Assembly (NCBI RefSeq): GCF_014654615.1
Contig: NZ_BNBB01000007.1
Coordinates: 124,001 to 188,000 of the forward strand
Origin: Streptosporangium violaceochromogenes
GTDB taxonomy: Bacteria > Actinomycetota > Actinomycetes > Streptosporangiales > Streptosporangiaceae
Direction: 5' to 3'
DNA: 64,000 bases
In this document: one piece after another, positions 8,688-16,280 of the stretch
Position numbering within the stretch: the first letter of the stretch is position 1
Layout: every line of letters begins with the position of its first letter
Translations under genes and position numbers: made by a program
The notes under the pieces: generated by a model
The model's database searches: none
What the model was told of the DNA's origin: nothing
Seen by the model: the letters and a program-made list of their open reading frames with translations, nothing else

Positions 8688-9916
8688 CCGTGCTGACGGT
8701 CGTCGGCACCCCCGCGGAGCGCCGGGTGACCCTGTTCGCGCGGGCCTGCCTCACCTACGGCCTGCGCGAGCCCCGGGTCGTGCCGTGGACCCGGGTGCTC
8801 GGCGGCCGGGAGATCCACCTCGAACCGGGGACGCTCGTGCGGATCGAGTCCCCGGGCGAGGACGCCGAGGCCGACGCGCTGCTGCGCGGCCCCGGCGAGC
8901 CGTCCAGGGCCACGGGCGGGGCCGCCTGGCACGCCGCCTTCACCGCCGGCATGGAGCGCGTCCGCCGGGCCGTGGAGCGCACGCCCGGCGCGCGGCTGCT
9001 GGCCGACCCCGGCGAGATCGCGGTGATGTTCGACAAAGGGGCCTGCCACGCGCGGCTGTCGGCGGCCGGGGTGCCGGTGCCGCCCGCGCTGCCGGGACCG
9101 GTCGGCGGCTACGCCGAACTGCGCGAGCGGATGGCCGGGGACGGGTGGTCCCGGGTGTTCGTCAAGCCCGCCCACGGCTCCTCGGCCTCCGGCGTCGTCG
9201 CCCTGCAGGTCGCGGCGGGCCGGATCAAGGCGACGACGTCCGCCGAGCTGACCGGGGACGGGCTGCACAACTCGCTGCGGGTGCGCTCCTACGAAAGCGA
9301 GGCCGAGGTCGCGGCGATCGTCGACCGGCTGGCCCCGGACGGGCTCCACGTGGAGCGCTGGTTTCCCAAGGCGAGCCTCGGCGGCAGGGCGATCGACCTG
9401 CGGGTGGTCGTGGTCTGTGGCACGCCGACCCACGCGGTGGTGCGCGCGAGCCGTACTCCCATGACGAACCTGCACCTGGGCGGGGAGCGCGGAGACCTCG
9501 GCGCGGTGCGGGCCAGGCTCGGGCCCGGCGGGTGGCGGCGGCTCCTCGACGCGTGCGCACGGGCCGCCGGGTGCTTCCCCGCCAGCCTGTGCGCCGGGGT
9601 GGACGTCATGATCGGTTCCGGCTGGCGCGACGTCGCGGTGGCCGAGGTCAACGCCTTCGGCGATCTGCTGCCCGGCCTCACCGGCCTGCCCGGCGGCGCC
9701 GCCGAGGGGCTGGACGCCTACCAGGCCCAGGTGGCCGCCCTCCTCGGCCGTCACGCGGCCGTTTTCGGCGCCGTCACGCCCCGCCCGGCCGTCACGCCCC
9801 GCCCGGCCGTCACGCCCCGCCCGGCCGTCACGCCCCGCCCGGCCGTTCCGGTGCCGGCCGGCGCGAACGGGGGGCCGGAACGGGCGGTCACCCGCCCTCG
9901 GGCGGCGGGACGGTGA
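8684..9916 (+). CDS. STM4014-family ATP-grasp-like protein
   Basis: This 410-residue protein overlaps the preceding gene by 4 bp. The central part has ATP-grasp features: MFDKGACHARLSAAGVPVP (entry to the domain), the ATP-binding Lys strand VFVKPAHGSSASGVVAL, and a closing metal/ATP loop VAEVNAFGDLLPGL. ATP-grasp enzymes join a carboxylate to an amine or thiol via an acyl phosphate, so a ligase role in the operon is inferred. The substrate is unknown. The last 45 residues are a poor-complexity tail made of four exact AVTPRP hexapeptides followed by a Pro/Ala/Arg stretch, probably disordered and dispensable. The stop overlaps the next GTG. Confidence 0.85.
   Translation: MTVLTVVGTPAERRVTLFARACLTYGLREPRVVPWTRVLGGREIHLEPGTLVRIESPGEDAEADALLRGPGEPSRATGGAAWHAAFTAGMERVRRAVERTPGARLLADPGEIAVMFDKGACHARLSAAGVPVPPALPGPVGGYAELRERMAGDGWSRVFVKPAHGSSASGVVALQVAAGRIKATTSAELTGDGLHNSLRVRSYESEAEVAAIVDRLAPDGLHVERWFPKASLGGRAIDLRVVVVCGTPTHAVVRASRTPMTNLHLGGERGDLGAVRARLGPGGWRRLLDACARAAGCFPASLCAGVDVMIGSGWRDVAVAEVNAFGDLLPGLTGLPGGAAEGLDAYQAQVAALLGRHAAVFGAVTPRPAVTPRPAVTPRPAVTPRPAVPVPAGANGGPERAVTRPRAAGR
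9770..9846 (+). repeat. Four tandem 18-bp repeats in the STM4014 tail
   Basis: Units at 9770-9787, 9788-9805, 9806-9823 and 9824-9841 are identical (GCCGTCACGCCCCGCCCG, allowing for phase) and a 5-bp partial unit follows. The unit length is a multiple of three, so copy changes keep frame and add or remove one AVTPRP. This looks like a slippage-expanded minisatellite rather than a CRISPR or iteron. Confidence 0.9.
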
Positions 9917-10737
9917 GCGCCGCGCGGGACATGAACGAGATCGTGGGCAGCCACGACCTGCTGCTGGTGACGCTCGACACGCTCCGCTACGACGTGGCCG
10001 AGGAGACGCTGGCGGCCGGGCGGCTGCCCACCCTGGCCGGGGCGCTGCCCGGCGGAAGATGGGAGCGGCGGCACAGCCCGGGAAGCTTCACCTACGCCGC
10101 GCACGCCGCGATGCTCGCGGGATTCCTGCCCACCCCGTCCGTCCCCGGGCCGCACCCCCGGCTGTTCGCCGCGTCGTTCCCGGGGAGCGAGACGACGGCC
10201 TCGGGCACATGGGTGTTCGACGGGCCCGATCTGCCCGGTGGGCTGGCCCGGGCCGGCTACCACACGATCTGTGTCGGCGGAGTGGGGTTCTTCAACAAGG
10301 TGACCCCGCTCGGGTCCGTGCTGCCGGGGCTGTTCGCCGAGAGCCACTGGGAGCCGGCCTTCGGGGTGACCTCGCCGGTCTCCTTCGAGGCGCAGATCGC
10401 GTGCGCGGAGCGGGCGGTCGCCCGGGTGGACGGGCCGGTGTTCCTGTTCGTCAACGTCTCGGCGCTGCACCAGCCGAACTGGTTCCACCTGCCGGGCGCC
10501 ACCCGCGAGCACGGCGACGACCGGCGCAGCCACGCCGCCGCGCTGGAGTACGTGGACCGGCACATCGGCCGGCTCCTCGCCCTGATGAGCGCCCGGCGTC
10601 CCGGGTTCGCGATCGTCTGCTCCGACCACGGCACCGCCTACGGGGAGGACGGGTACACCGGGCACCGGATCGGCCACGAGGTCGTCTGGACCATTCCCTA
10701 CGGGGAGTTCACGATGGAGCGGGGGCGGTGGCGATGA
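9913..10737 (+). CDS. STM4013/SEN3800-family hydrolase (sulfatase-like, alkaline phosphatase superfamily)
   Basis: This 274-residue product starts at GTG 9913 in a GTGA overlap; ATG 9931 (MNEIVGSHDLLLVTLDTLRYD) is an alternative. Superfamily features are in order: the metal-binding Asp in VTLDTLRYD, the nucleophile segment GSFTYAAHAAMLAGFLP, and the second metal site CSDHGTAYGEDG followed by GHRIGHE. The nucleophile is Thr or Ser in this segment; the CxPxR formylglycine signature of true sulfatases is missing. A phosphoester (or phosphonate) hydrolase or transferase is therefore as likely as a sulfatase. No signal peptide, so it acts in the cytosol with its operon partners. Confidence 0.85.
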   Translation: MSAARDMNEIVGSHDLLLVTLDTLRYDVAEETLAAGRLPTLAGALPGGRWERRHSPGSFTYAAHAAMLAGFLPTPSVPGPHPRLFAASFPGSETTASGTWVFDGPDLPGGLARAGYHTICVGGVGFFNKVTPLGSVLPGLFAESHWEPAFGVTSPVSFEAQIACAERAVARVDGPVFLFVNVSALHQPNWFHLPGATREHGDDRRSHAAALEYVDRHIGRLLALMSARRPGFAIVCSDHGTAYGEDGYTGHRIGHEVVWTIPYGEFTMERGRWR

Positions 10738-12191
10738 GCCGTGATCTCGGAGGTTCCGGGCGGGGACGGCGAGGGGAGCCGTCCGCGCCGGGGTGGGCGG
10801 GAAAGCAGGCGACCCCGGAGGCGGCGCCGGTCGTGGGAACGCTCCCGCCGGGCGCACAGGCGGGGACACACGCGACGGTGGGCACGGCTCCCGGGCCGGA
10901 CGGCGGCCCCTACCAGGGGTATGTGTACGCCTACCCGCACAAGACGGCCTACCGGTCGCTGGACCCCCGCCCGTCGCTCCGGGAGACGTGGGCCGCCGAG
11001 CCGCTCGGCGGTCTCTTCCTCTACCTGCACATCCCGTTCTGCGAGATGCGCTGCGGGTTCTGCAACCTCTTCACCAGGACGGGCGCCCCCGCCGACCTCG
11101 TCGCCGCCTACCTCGGCGCCCTGGAAAACCAGGCGCGCGCCGTACGGGAGGCCCTGGACGGAGCGCCCGTCTTCGTCTCCGCGGCCGTCGGGGGCGGCAC
11201 CCCGACCTACCTGAGCGCGGCGGAGCTCACCCGGATGTTCGATCTCGCCGAGCACGTCATGGGCGCCGACCTGAGGGCCGTACCGCTGTCGGTGGAGACC
11301 TCGCCCGCGACCGCGACCGCCGACCGGCTCGCCGTCCTGGCCGAACGGGGCACCGACCGGATCTCGATCGGTGTGCAGAGCTTCGTCGACGCCGAGGCCC
11401 GTGCCGCGGTCCGGCCGCAGCGGCGGCGGGAGGTCGAGGCGGCGCTCGGCCGGATCAGGGAGGCCGGGTTCGAGACGCTCAACATCGACCTGATCTACGG
11501 GATCGACGGGCAGGACAGGCGGTCCTGGCGCCACTCCCTGGACGCGGCGCTGGCCTGGCGCCCCGAGGAGATCTATCTCTACCCCCTGTACGTCCGCCCG
11601 CTGACCGGTCTCGGCCGGCGGGCGCGCGACTGGGACGACCAGCGGCTCGACCTCTACCGGCGGGGCCGGGACCACCTTCTCGCCGCCGGGTACGAGCAGG
11701 TGTCGATGCGGATGTTCCGGCTGCCGGCGGACCGTGACCGGACCGGCTACAGCTGTCAGAGCGACGGAATGGTCGGCCTCGGCTGTGGCGCCCGCTCCTA
11801 CACCGCGGACCTGCACTACTCCTATGAGTACGCGGTGGGCGCCCGCCAGGTGCGCGGGATCATCGACGACTACGTGCGGCTCGCGCCGGAGGATTTCGCC
11901 TTCGCCAACGTGGGGTTCCGCCTGGACGACGCCGAGCGCCGCCGCCGCCATCTGATCCAGTCCCTGCTCCAGGCCGAGGGGGTCGACCCCGCCGCCTACC
12001 GGGGGCGTTTCGGCACCGAGGTGCGGGACGACTTCGGCGGCGAGCTGAGCCTCCTGGCCGGCCTGGGATGGCTGGAGGCCGTGGACCGCCCCCGGCTCAC
12101 CCCCGAGGGCCTGTCCCGCTCCGACGCGATCGGCCCGTGGCTGTTCTCGGAACGGGTACGCGATCTGATGGCCGGATACGAGCAGCGATGA
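10734..12191 (+). CDS. STM4012-family radical SAM protein (HemW/HemN-like)
   Basis: This 485-residue protein overlaps the hydrolase gene by 4 bp (ATGA). It has a low-complexity N-terminal extension of about 58 residues; a GTG at 10878 would remove most of it and start near the conserved YVYAYPHKTAYRSL. The [4Fe-4S] cluster motif is Cys103, Cys107 and Cys110 (HIPFCEMRCGFC), in the same context as coproporphyrinogen oxidase-like HemW. GGGTPTYL (SAM Gly motif), VETSPATAT and RISIGVQSF follow, all typical of HemN/HemW. It should cleave SAM reductively to a 5'-deoxyadenosyl radical. Substrate unknown; heme binding as in HemW is possible. Confidence 0.88.
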   Translation: MSRDLGGSGRGRRGEPSAPGWAGKQATPEAAPVVGTLPPGAQAGTHATVGTAPGPDGGPYQGYVYAYPHKTAYRSLDPRPSLRETWAAEPLGGLFLYLHIPFCEMRCGFCNLFTRTGAPADLVAAYLGALENQARAVREALDGAPVFVSAAVGGGTPTYLSAAELTRMFDLAEHVMGADLRAVPLSVETSPATATADRLAVLAERGTDRISIGVQSFVDAEARAAVRPQRRREVEAALGRIREAGFETLNIDLIYGIDGQDRRSWRHSLDAALAWRPEEIYLYPLYVRPLTGLGRRARDWDDQRLDLYRRGRDHLLAAGYEQVSMRMFRLPADRDRTGYSCQSDGMVGLGCGARSYTADLHYSYEYAVGARQVRGIIDDYVRLAPEDFAFANVGFRLDDAERRRRHLIQSLLQAEGVDPAAYRGRFGTEVRDDFGGELSLLAGLGWLEAVDRPRLTPEGLSRSDAIGPWLFSERVRDLMAGYEQR

Positions 12192-12249
12192 CGAGCGGTG
12201 ACGCCCGCCCCGCGAGGCGGGCGCAAAAGACGATCTTGGAGGTTCCCCG

Positions 12250-13155
12250 GTGAACACGTACGGCGATCCGCTCTCGCCCGCGCCCGCCGCGAAGGCCGCG
12301 GACCACCTGACGATCCTGTACCGGGGCCCGCTGTCCAGCTGCGACTACGACTGCCCCTACTGCCCGTTCGCCAAGCGGCGCGACGACCCCGCGCGGCTGC
12401 GCGAGGACCGCGAGGCGCTCGAACGGTTCACGGCGTGGACGGCCGGGTGCGGCCACCCGGTGTCGGTGCTGTTCACGCCGTGGGGCGAGGGGCTGGTCCG
12501 CTCGTGGTACCGCGGGGCGATGGTCGGGCTCAGCCGCCTGCCGCACGTCCGCAGGGTCGCCATCCAGACCAACCTCAGCTGCCGCGTCGACTGGCTGGCC
12601 GACGCCGACCTGGACACGCTCGCCCTGTGGACGACCTACCACCCCGGGCAGGTCGTCCACGAGCGATTCCTCGGCAGGTGCCGCGCCCTCGCCGAGCGCG
12701 GGGTCCGCTTCAGCGTCGGCGTCGTCGGGCTGCCCGAGCATCTGGAGGCCGCGCGGCGGCTCCGCGCCGACCTGCCCGGCGCGGTGTACCTGTGGGTGAA
12801 CGCGGCCGAGGGGCACCTCTACACCGACCGGGAGGCCGCCGGCTGGAGCGCGATCGACCCGCTGTTCTCCTACAGCAGGACGCCGCACCGCAGCGCCGGG
12901 CGGCCGTGCCGTACCGGGGAGAGCGTGATCTCCGTGGCGGGCGACGGCACCGTGCGGCGCTGCCACTTCGTCCCGGCCGTCCTCGGCAACCTCTACGACG
13001 GCTCCTTCCGCGAGGCCCTGCGCCCCCGGGCGTGCCCGGCGGCGCTGTGCGACTGTCACATCGGCTACGTTCACCTGGAGCCGACCGGCCTGTACGACGT
13101 GTTCGCCGGAGGCGTCCTGGAGAGGATCCCTCACGTCTCCCTGGTCGGGTGGTAG
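12250..13155 (+). CDS. STM4011-family radical SAM protein
   Basis: This 301-residue product starts at GTG 12250 with GGAGG at 12238-12242; it is separated from STM4012 by 58 bp. Cys31, Cys35 and Cys38 form the radical SAM CxxxCxxC motif (SSCDYDCPYCPFAKR). The barrel continues with VLFTPWGEG and RVAIQTNLSC. The C-terminal third has a second group of cysteines (GRPCRTG, RRCHFVP, RACPAALCDCHIG), like the auxiliary-cluster (SPASM/Twitch) region of peptide-modifying radical SAM enzymes. That fits a peptide or protein substrate but is an inference. Its 3' end overlaps the convergent next gene by 25 bp. Confidence 0.88.
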   Translation: MNTYGDPLSPAPAAKAADHLTILYRGPLSSCDYDCPYCPFAKRRDDPARLREDREALERFTAWTAGCGHPVSVLFTPWGEGLVRSWYRGAMVGLSRLPHVRRVAIQTNLSCRVDWLADADLDTLALWTTYHPGQVVHERFLGRCRALAERGVRFSVGVVGLPEHLEAARRLRADLPGAVYLWVNAAEGHLYTDREAAGWSAIDPLFSYSRTPHRSAGRPCRTGESVISVAGDGTVRRCHFVPAVLGNLYDGSFREALRPRACPAALCDCHIGYVHLEPTGLYDVFAGGVLERIPHVSLVGW

Positions 13156-14219
13156 TCGGCCTCCCCCAGGCCGAAGGTCCAGGCCACCCCCTCCCGCGCG
13201 GTACGGGTGAGGGGAGGGACGCGCAGCCAGTACGTGCGGAACGTGCCGTCCGGCTCGGCGGTCGAGTTGACCACCTCGACCATCGCCACCGGCTCGTCGC
13301 CGGGCAGGTCGACGCGCCACAGCACACCGGTCTCGTCACGGTGCACCGGGGTGGCGCCCGACTCGGCGAGGTAGCGGTCGTAGCCGAAGTGCTCCAGCAT
13401 GACCCGGCGCAGCTCGGCGTTCTCCTCGGCGCGGATGCGCGCGGGGTCCAGGCCGGCCAGGGAGGCGGCGAAGCCGGCGGGCACCGGCATGCCGTGCCAG
13501 GCGTGCAGGGCCAGGCCGTCGGGGAAGGAGAGGGCCGGGCCGTCGGCGCGGTGCGGGCGGCCCGAGTCGTCGCGGTGCAGCTCGGCGGGGCGTTCGCAGA
13601 CCAGCGCGACCCGTTCGAACGGCCACCACCAACCGGCGGACTCGGCCACCCGCGCCAGCCCCTCGACCTCCGGCCTGCCCAGGGCGTCGAACAGCGACAG
13701 CCAGGGCGCCTCGTGCTGTCCCAGCACCGCGTCCAGGGTCGTGAGGCGTAGCTCGGCGCCGGCCCGCTCGGACTCCCCGGTGGCGGCGACGGCTCCCCGG
13801 ACCCGGCCGACCAGCCCGTTCACCGGCCCCCACAGCGCGCCCCCGGTCAGGGACCAGGCCAGCGACCAGGCCTCGGGGCCGAGCCGGGCGTGCACGTCGG
13901 CCCTGGCACGCTCCCAGGGCGCGGTCCGTACCCCGTGGCGGACGGACGGGCCGGCGTCGGGCGGGTCGTTCCACGGCGCCCCGGCGCCGGGGGCGCCGTC
14001 CCGTGCGCCCGCGCCGAGCCGGGCGGCGGCTCGTGCGCCCTCGGCGGGGGAGCCGAACCAGACGATCCGCTCGGGTTCGGCCAGCCCGCCGATCCGGTAG
14101 GCCAGCCGTACGCCCTCCTCGGCGCGGTCGCGGTCGGCGGGGCCGGCCCGGAAGGCCACCTCCTCCCAGCGGGCCGTGGCCGCGGTCAGCGCGTCGGTGA
14201 GTTCGGTGGTGACGGTCAT
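13131..14219 (-). CDS. DUF6745-like protein of unknown function
   Basis: This 362-residue soluble protein has no signal peptide or membrane segment. The conserved-looking centre (GRPHRADGPALSFPDGLALHAWHG, written here only to residue level: HRADGPALSFPDG then LHAWHGMPVP) matches what I recall of DUF6745 proteins, and so does the C-terminal strand WLRVPPLTRTAREGVAWTFGL. Tryptophan content is high. No catalytic signature is recognised. It is the second gene of a two-gene unit with the 108-residue protein at 14309-14635 and converges on the STM4011 gene with a 25-bp overlap. The DUF assignment is from memory and moderately sure. Confidence 0.65.
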   Translation of the reverse strand: MTVTTELTDALTAATARWEEVAFRAGPADRDRAEEGVRLAYRIGGLAEPERIVWFGSPAEGARAAARLGAGARDGAPGAGAPWNDPPDAGPSVRHGVRTAPWERARADVHARLGPEAWSLAWSLTGGALWGPVNGLVGRVRGAVAATGESERAGAELRLTTLDAVLGQHEAPWLSLFDALGRPEVEGLARVAESAGWWWPFERVALVCERPAELHRDDSGRPHRADGPALSFPDGLALHAWHGMPVPAGFAASLAGLDPARIRAEENAELRRVMLEHFGYDRYLAESGATPVHRDETGVLWRVDLPGDEPVAMVEVVNSTAEPDGTFRTYWLRVPPLTRTAREGVAWTFGLGEADYHPTRET

Positions 14220-14308
14220 GATCAGGTGCTCCTGGAACGAACGGGGGTGCCGCGCCGGGACGTCCCCGGACGGCGGGCAGGGGGACGAGGGGGACGCTCC
14301 CGCGGATG

Positions 14309-14635
14309 TCAGTCGGCGACGACGCGGAAGGCGCCCGGGATGTACTCGCGCTGGCGGCGCACGAGATACCAGCCCTTGGGCAGGGAGATCGGGGCGTGCT
14401 CCTCGTGGACCACCCGCCCGCCGGAGGGAAGGTGGAGGAACCCGGGGTCCGCCGGACGCGGGCCGTGGACCAGGGTGCCGGGGCCGACCACCGCGTGGGC
14501 GTGCCCCGTGGCCTCGCCCAGGGCCAGGACCAGGCGGCCGCGCGCGTCGCGCGGCGCCGGCGGCGAGGCCGGGACCGGCGTGGGAACGGCCTCCTCGCCG
14601 ACGGGAATGATCAGGATGTCTCCCTGGCGGTACAT
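14309..14635 (-). CDS. Small conserved protein of unknown function (GEATGHAH motif)
   Basis: This 108-residue protein reads MYRQGDILIIPVGE at the start, then GRLVLALGEATGHAHAVVG in the middle, then SGGRVVHEEHAPISLPKGWY and RREYIPGAFRVV-like residues at the end. The RQGDILI...GE.TGHAH pattern is one I know from small proteins in phages and actinobacterial accessory loci; the two His residues may bind a metal, but no function is known. It precedes the DUF6745-like gene on the same strand with 89 bp between them, so both probably form one transcript. Confidence 0.65.
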   Translation of the reverse strand: MYRQGDILIIPVGEEAVPTPVPASPPAPRDARGRLVLALGEATGHAHAVVGPGTLVHGPRPADPGFLHLPSGGRVVHEEHAPISLPKGWYLVRRQREYIPGAFRVVAD

Positions 14636-14743
14636 TTCGCGACTCCTCGGATCGGGGATGATCGGAAACTAGCCGCCGTCACCGACAGTTTCCCCTTTCC
14701 GCCCTTCCGGCCGCGGCGCCCCGGGCGGGCCGGGGCGGCGGGC

Positions 14744-15337
14744 TCAGGCGCCCAGGGCGCGCAGGACGAATCCGCAGACGATCTCCTCGGCTTCCTCGGG
14801 CGTCACCGTGCCGCTGAGCAGCGGCACCCGCTCGGCGCCGACGACGGTGAGGATGATCCGCGCGGTGGCGGCCACGTCGGGGGCGTGGAAGTCGCCCGCG
14901 GCCACGCCGCTTTCGATGATGCCGGTCAGGATGCGCTGCATGGGCTCGACGTGGTCGGCCAGGCGCTGGTAGACGTCGGGGCCCAGCGCGGCCGACAGGT
15001 CGGCGGGGCCGGGGTGGGGGTGGGCGAGCAGCCCGGCGAGCTGGAGCCGGACGAACACCCGCAGCCGCTCGGCGGGGGAGGCGTGCTCGGGCAGGTCCCG
15101 TTCGTAGCCCTCGATGAAGTAGTTCGTCACCCGCTCGGTGAAGGCCAGCAGCAGCGCGGCCTTGTCGGGGAAGTAGTTGTACAGGACGGTGCGGGTGATG
15201 CCGGCCTCGTGGGCGACGTCGGTCATCGAGATGGCGTCGATGCCCTGGTCGCGGGAGAGACGCGAGACGGCCTGCAGGATCCGGTCCTGGGTCCGGGCGC
15301 GGTGCTCGCTGATCGTCGAGGCCGAAATCCGGGGCAT
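14744..15337 (-). CDS. TetR/AcrR-family transcriptional regulator
   Basis: This 197-residue protein has the TetR helix-turn-helix near residues 25-55 (ISMTDVAHEAGITRTVLYNYFPDKAALL is the region; key residues T, V, A, G, Y, F). The ligand domain behind it (YFIEGYERDLPEH onward) has no match I recognise. It lies 80 bp downstream of the heme oxygenase gene on the same strand, so the two are probably co-transcribed. The two TGACA-type palindromes in the promoter of that pair (16100-16156) are the likely operator, giving autoregulation of heme degradation. Confidence 0.88.
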   Translation of the reverse strand: MPRISASTISEHRARTQDRILQAVSRLSRDQGIDAISMTDVAHEAGITRTVLYNYFPDKAALLLAFTERVTNYFIEGYERDLPEHASPAERLRVFVRLQLAGLLAHPHPGPADLSAALGPDVYQRLADHVEPMQRILTGIIESGVAAGDFHAPDVAATARIILTVVGAERVPLLSGTVTPEEAEEIVCGFVLRALGA

Positions 15338-15417
15338 GCCCTCATGGTCCCACAGCGCCCGCCCTGGGGTCCGGCCTCATGGTGCCCGCCTCCCGCGACC
15401 GGCCCGGTGGCTTTTCG

Positions 15418-16077
15418 TCAGGCGACGAGCTCGGCCCGCGCCACCCGGCCGAGATCGGCCAGGACCTCGGTGTTGAGCTGGTAGGCGAGCTTGGTCTCGC
15501 GGATGATCCGCTGTCTCTCCGCCTCGTCCACCGGGAGCGCGTCGAGCCGGGCGCGGTAGTCGCCTTTGAACCGGGGCAGGCTGCCGACCTCGTCGAAGCG
15601 GTAGAAGTCGACGCCGCCGCCCGGCTGGTAGCCGTAGACCTTCTGCAGTTCCATCCGGATGAACTGGCCGCCGGACAGGTCGCCCATGTAGCGGGTGTAG
15701 TGGTGGGCGATGTAGCCCCCGGGCCAGTCGGCGACCTGTTCGATCCTGGCGACGAGCGTCCGGGTCGGCCGGGAGGGCTCGATCCGCTCCCTCCAGCCGG
15801 CGCCGTAGATCGTCGCCAGGTCGCGGATCAGCGCCTCCTCGCGGTAGAGCTCGGGGAAGACGAACGGCCCGGCGACCGGGTCGTCCGCCAGCGCCCGGGA
15901 GACGGTGTCGAGGGCGACGTAGGCGAAGTAGTGCTGTGCCACCATCTCGCCGTACGCCTCGGGGCTGAGGCGCCCCGCCATCAGGGCCTTGAGGTAGGTC
16001 TCGTCCTCGGCGGACTCGTGGTCGCTCCAGGTGGCGTTCCTGAGGACTTCGGAGAACGGGGACTCGCTCATGATCAC
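15418..16077 (-). CDS. Heme oxygenase (biliverdin-producing, HmuO/HO-1 type)
   Basis: This 219-residue protein opens heme to biliverdin, CO and ferrous iron. His20, in the context ATWSDHESAEDETYL, is the proximal heme ligand. The distal helix signature YMGDLSGGQFIR lies near residue 140, and KGDYRARLDAL follows as in corynebacterial HmuO. Length fits (about 215). The start may be ATG 16077 or ATG 16071. The TetR gene follows on the same strand. The upstream region holds a likely -35 hexamer TTGACG (complement of 16130-16135) flanked by palindromes, so heme- or iron-linked derepression is plausible. Confidence 0.92.
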   Translation of the reverse strand: MIMSESPFSEVLRNATWSDHESAEDETYLKALMAGRLSPEAYGEMVAQHYFAYVALDTVSRALADDPVAGPFVFPELYREEALIRDLATIYGAGWRERIEPSRPTRTLVARIEQVADWPGGYIAHHYTRYMGDLSGGQFIRMELQKVYGYQPGGGVDFYRFDEVGSLPRFKGDYRARLDALPVDEAERQRIIRETKLAYQLNTEVLADLGRVARAELVA

Positions 16078-16099
16078 TCCGCGTCAGAGAGGCTTTTCA

Positions 16100-16156
16100 T
16101 GACACAGTGTCACAAAGATGGCGGGCTCACGTCAAGCCGATGGTGACACCTTGTCA
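16100..16156 (-). promoter_or_regulatory. Two palindromic operators around the heme oxygenase promoter
   Basis: Site 1 (16100-16112) is TGACAC-A-GTGTCA, a perfect palindrome. Site 2 (16144-16156) is TGACA-CCT-TGTCA. Their centres are 44 bp apart. Between them on the minus strand lies TTGACG (16135-16130), and 18 bp further a GACACT that overlaps site 1 and could be the -10. Both sites share TGACA/TGTCA half-sites of the kind TetR dimers use. The TetR encoded at 14744-15337 is the obvious candidate. Confidence 0.65.
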
Positions 16157-16280
16157 TTAAACGCCCCGAGGCCTCCAGCCGGGGTGGGGTCCACCCGCCT
16201 CGCCCTCGGCGAAATTACTTGATTACGATCGCTCATGGCGAACAGGCTCAAGCCTGGGAACAATCAGACGCTCTCATTAA

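Noticed and set aside
9770-9846. Tandem repeats as a CRISPR array
   Set aside because: Units are head to tail without spacers, inside a coding frame and a multiple of three; no cas gene is present. The same holds for 48136-48171.
14309-14635. Phage origin of the GEATGHAH protein and a prophage here
   Set aside because: No integrase, structural gene, attachment repeat or composition break is seen around it.
16218-16240. Second HAIR element upstream of lon (TTGATT...GCTCAT)
   Set aside because: The half-sites have three mismatches and a 6-bp spacer rather than 7.
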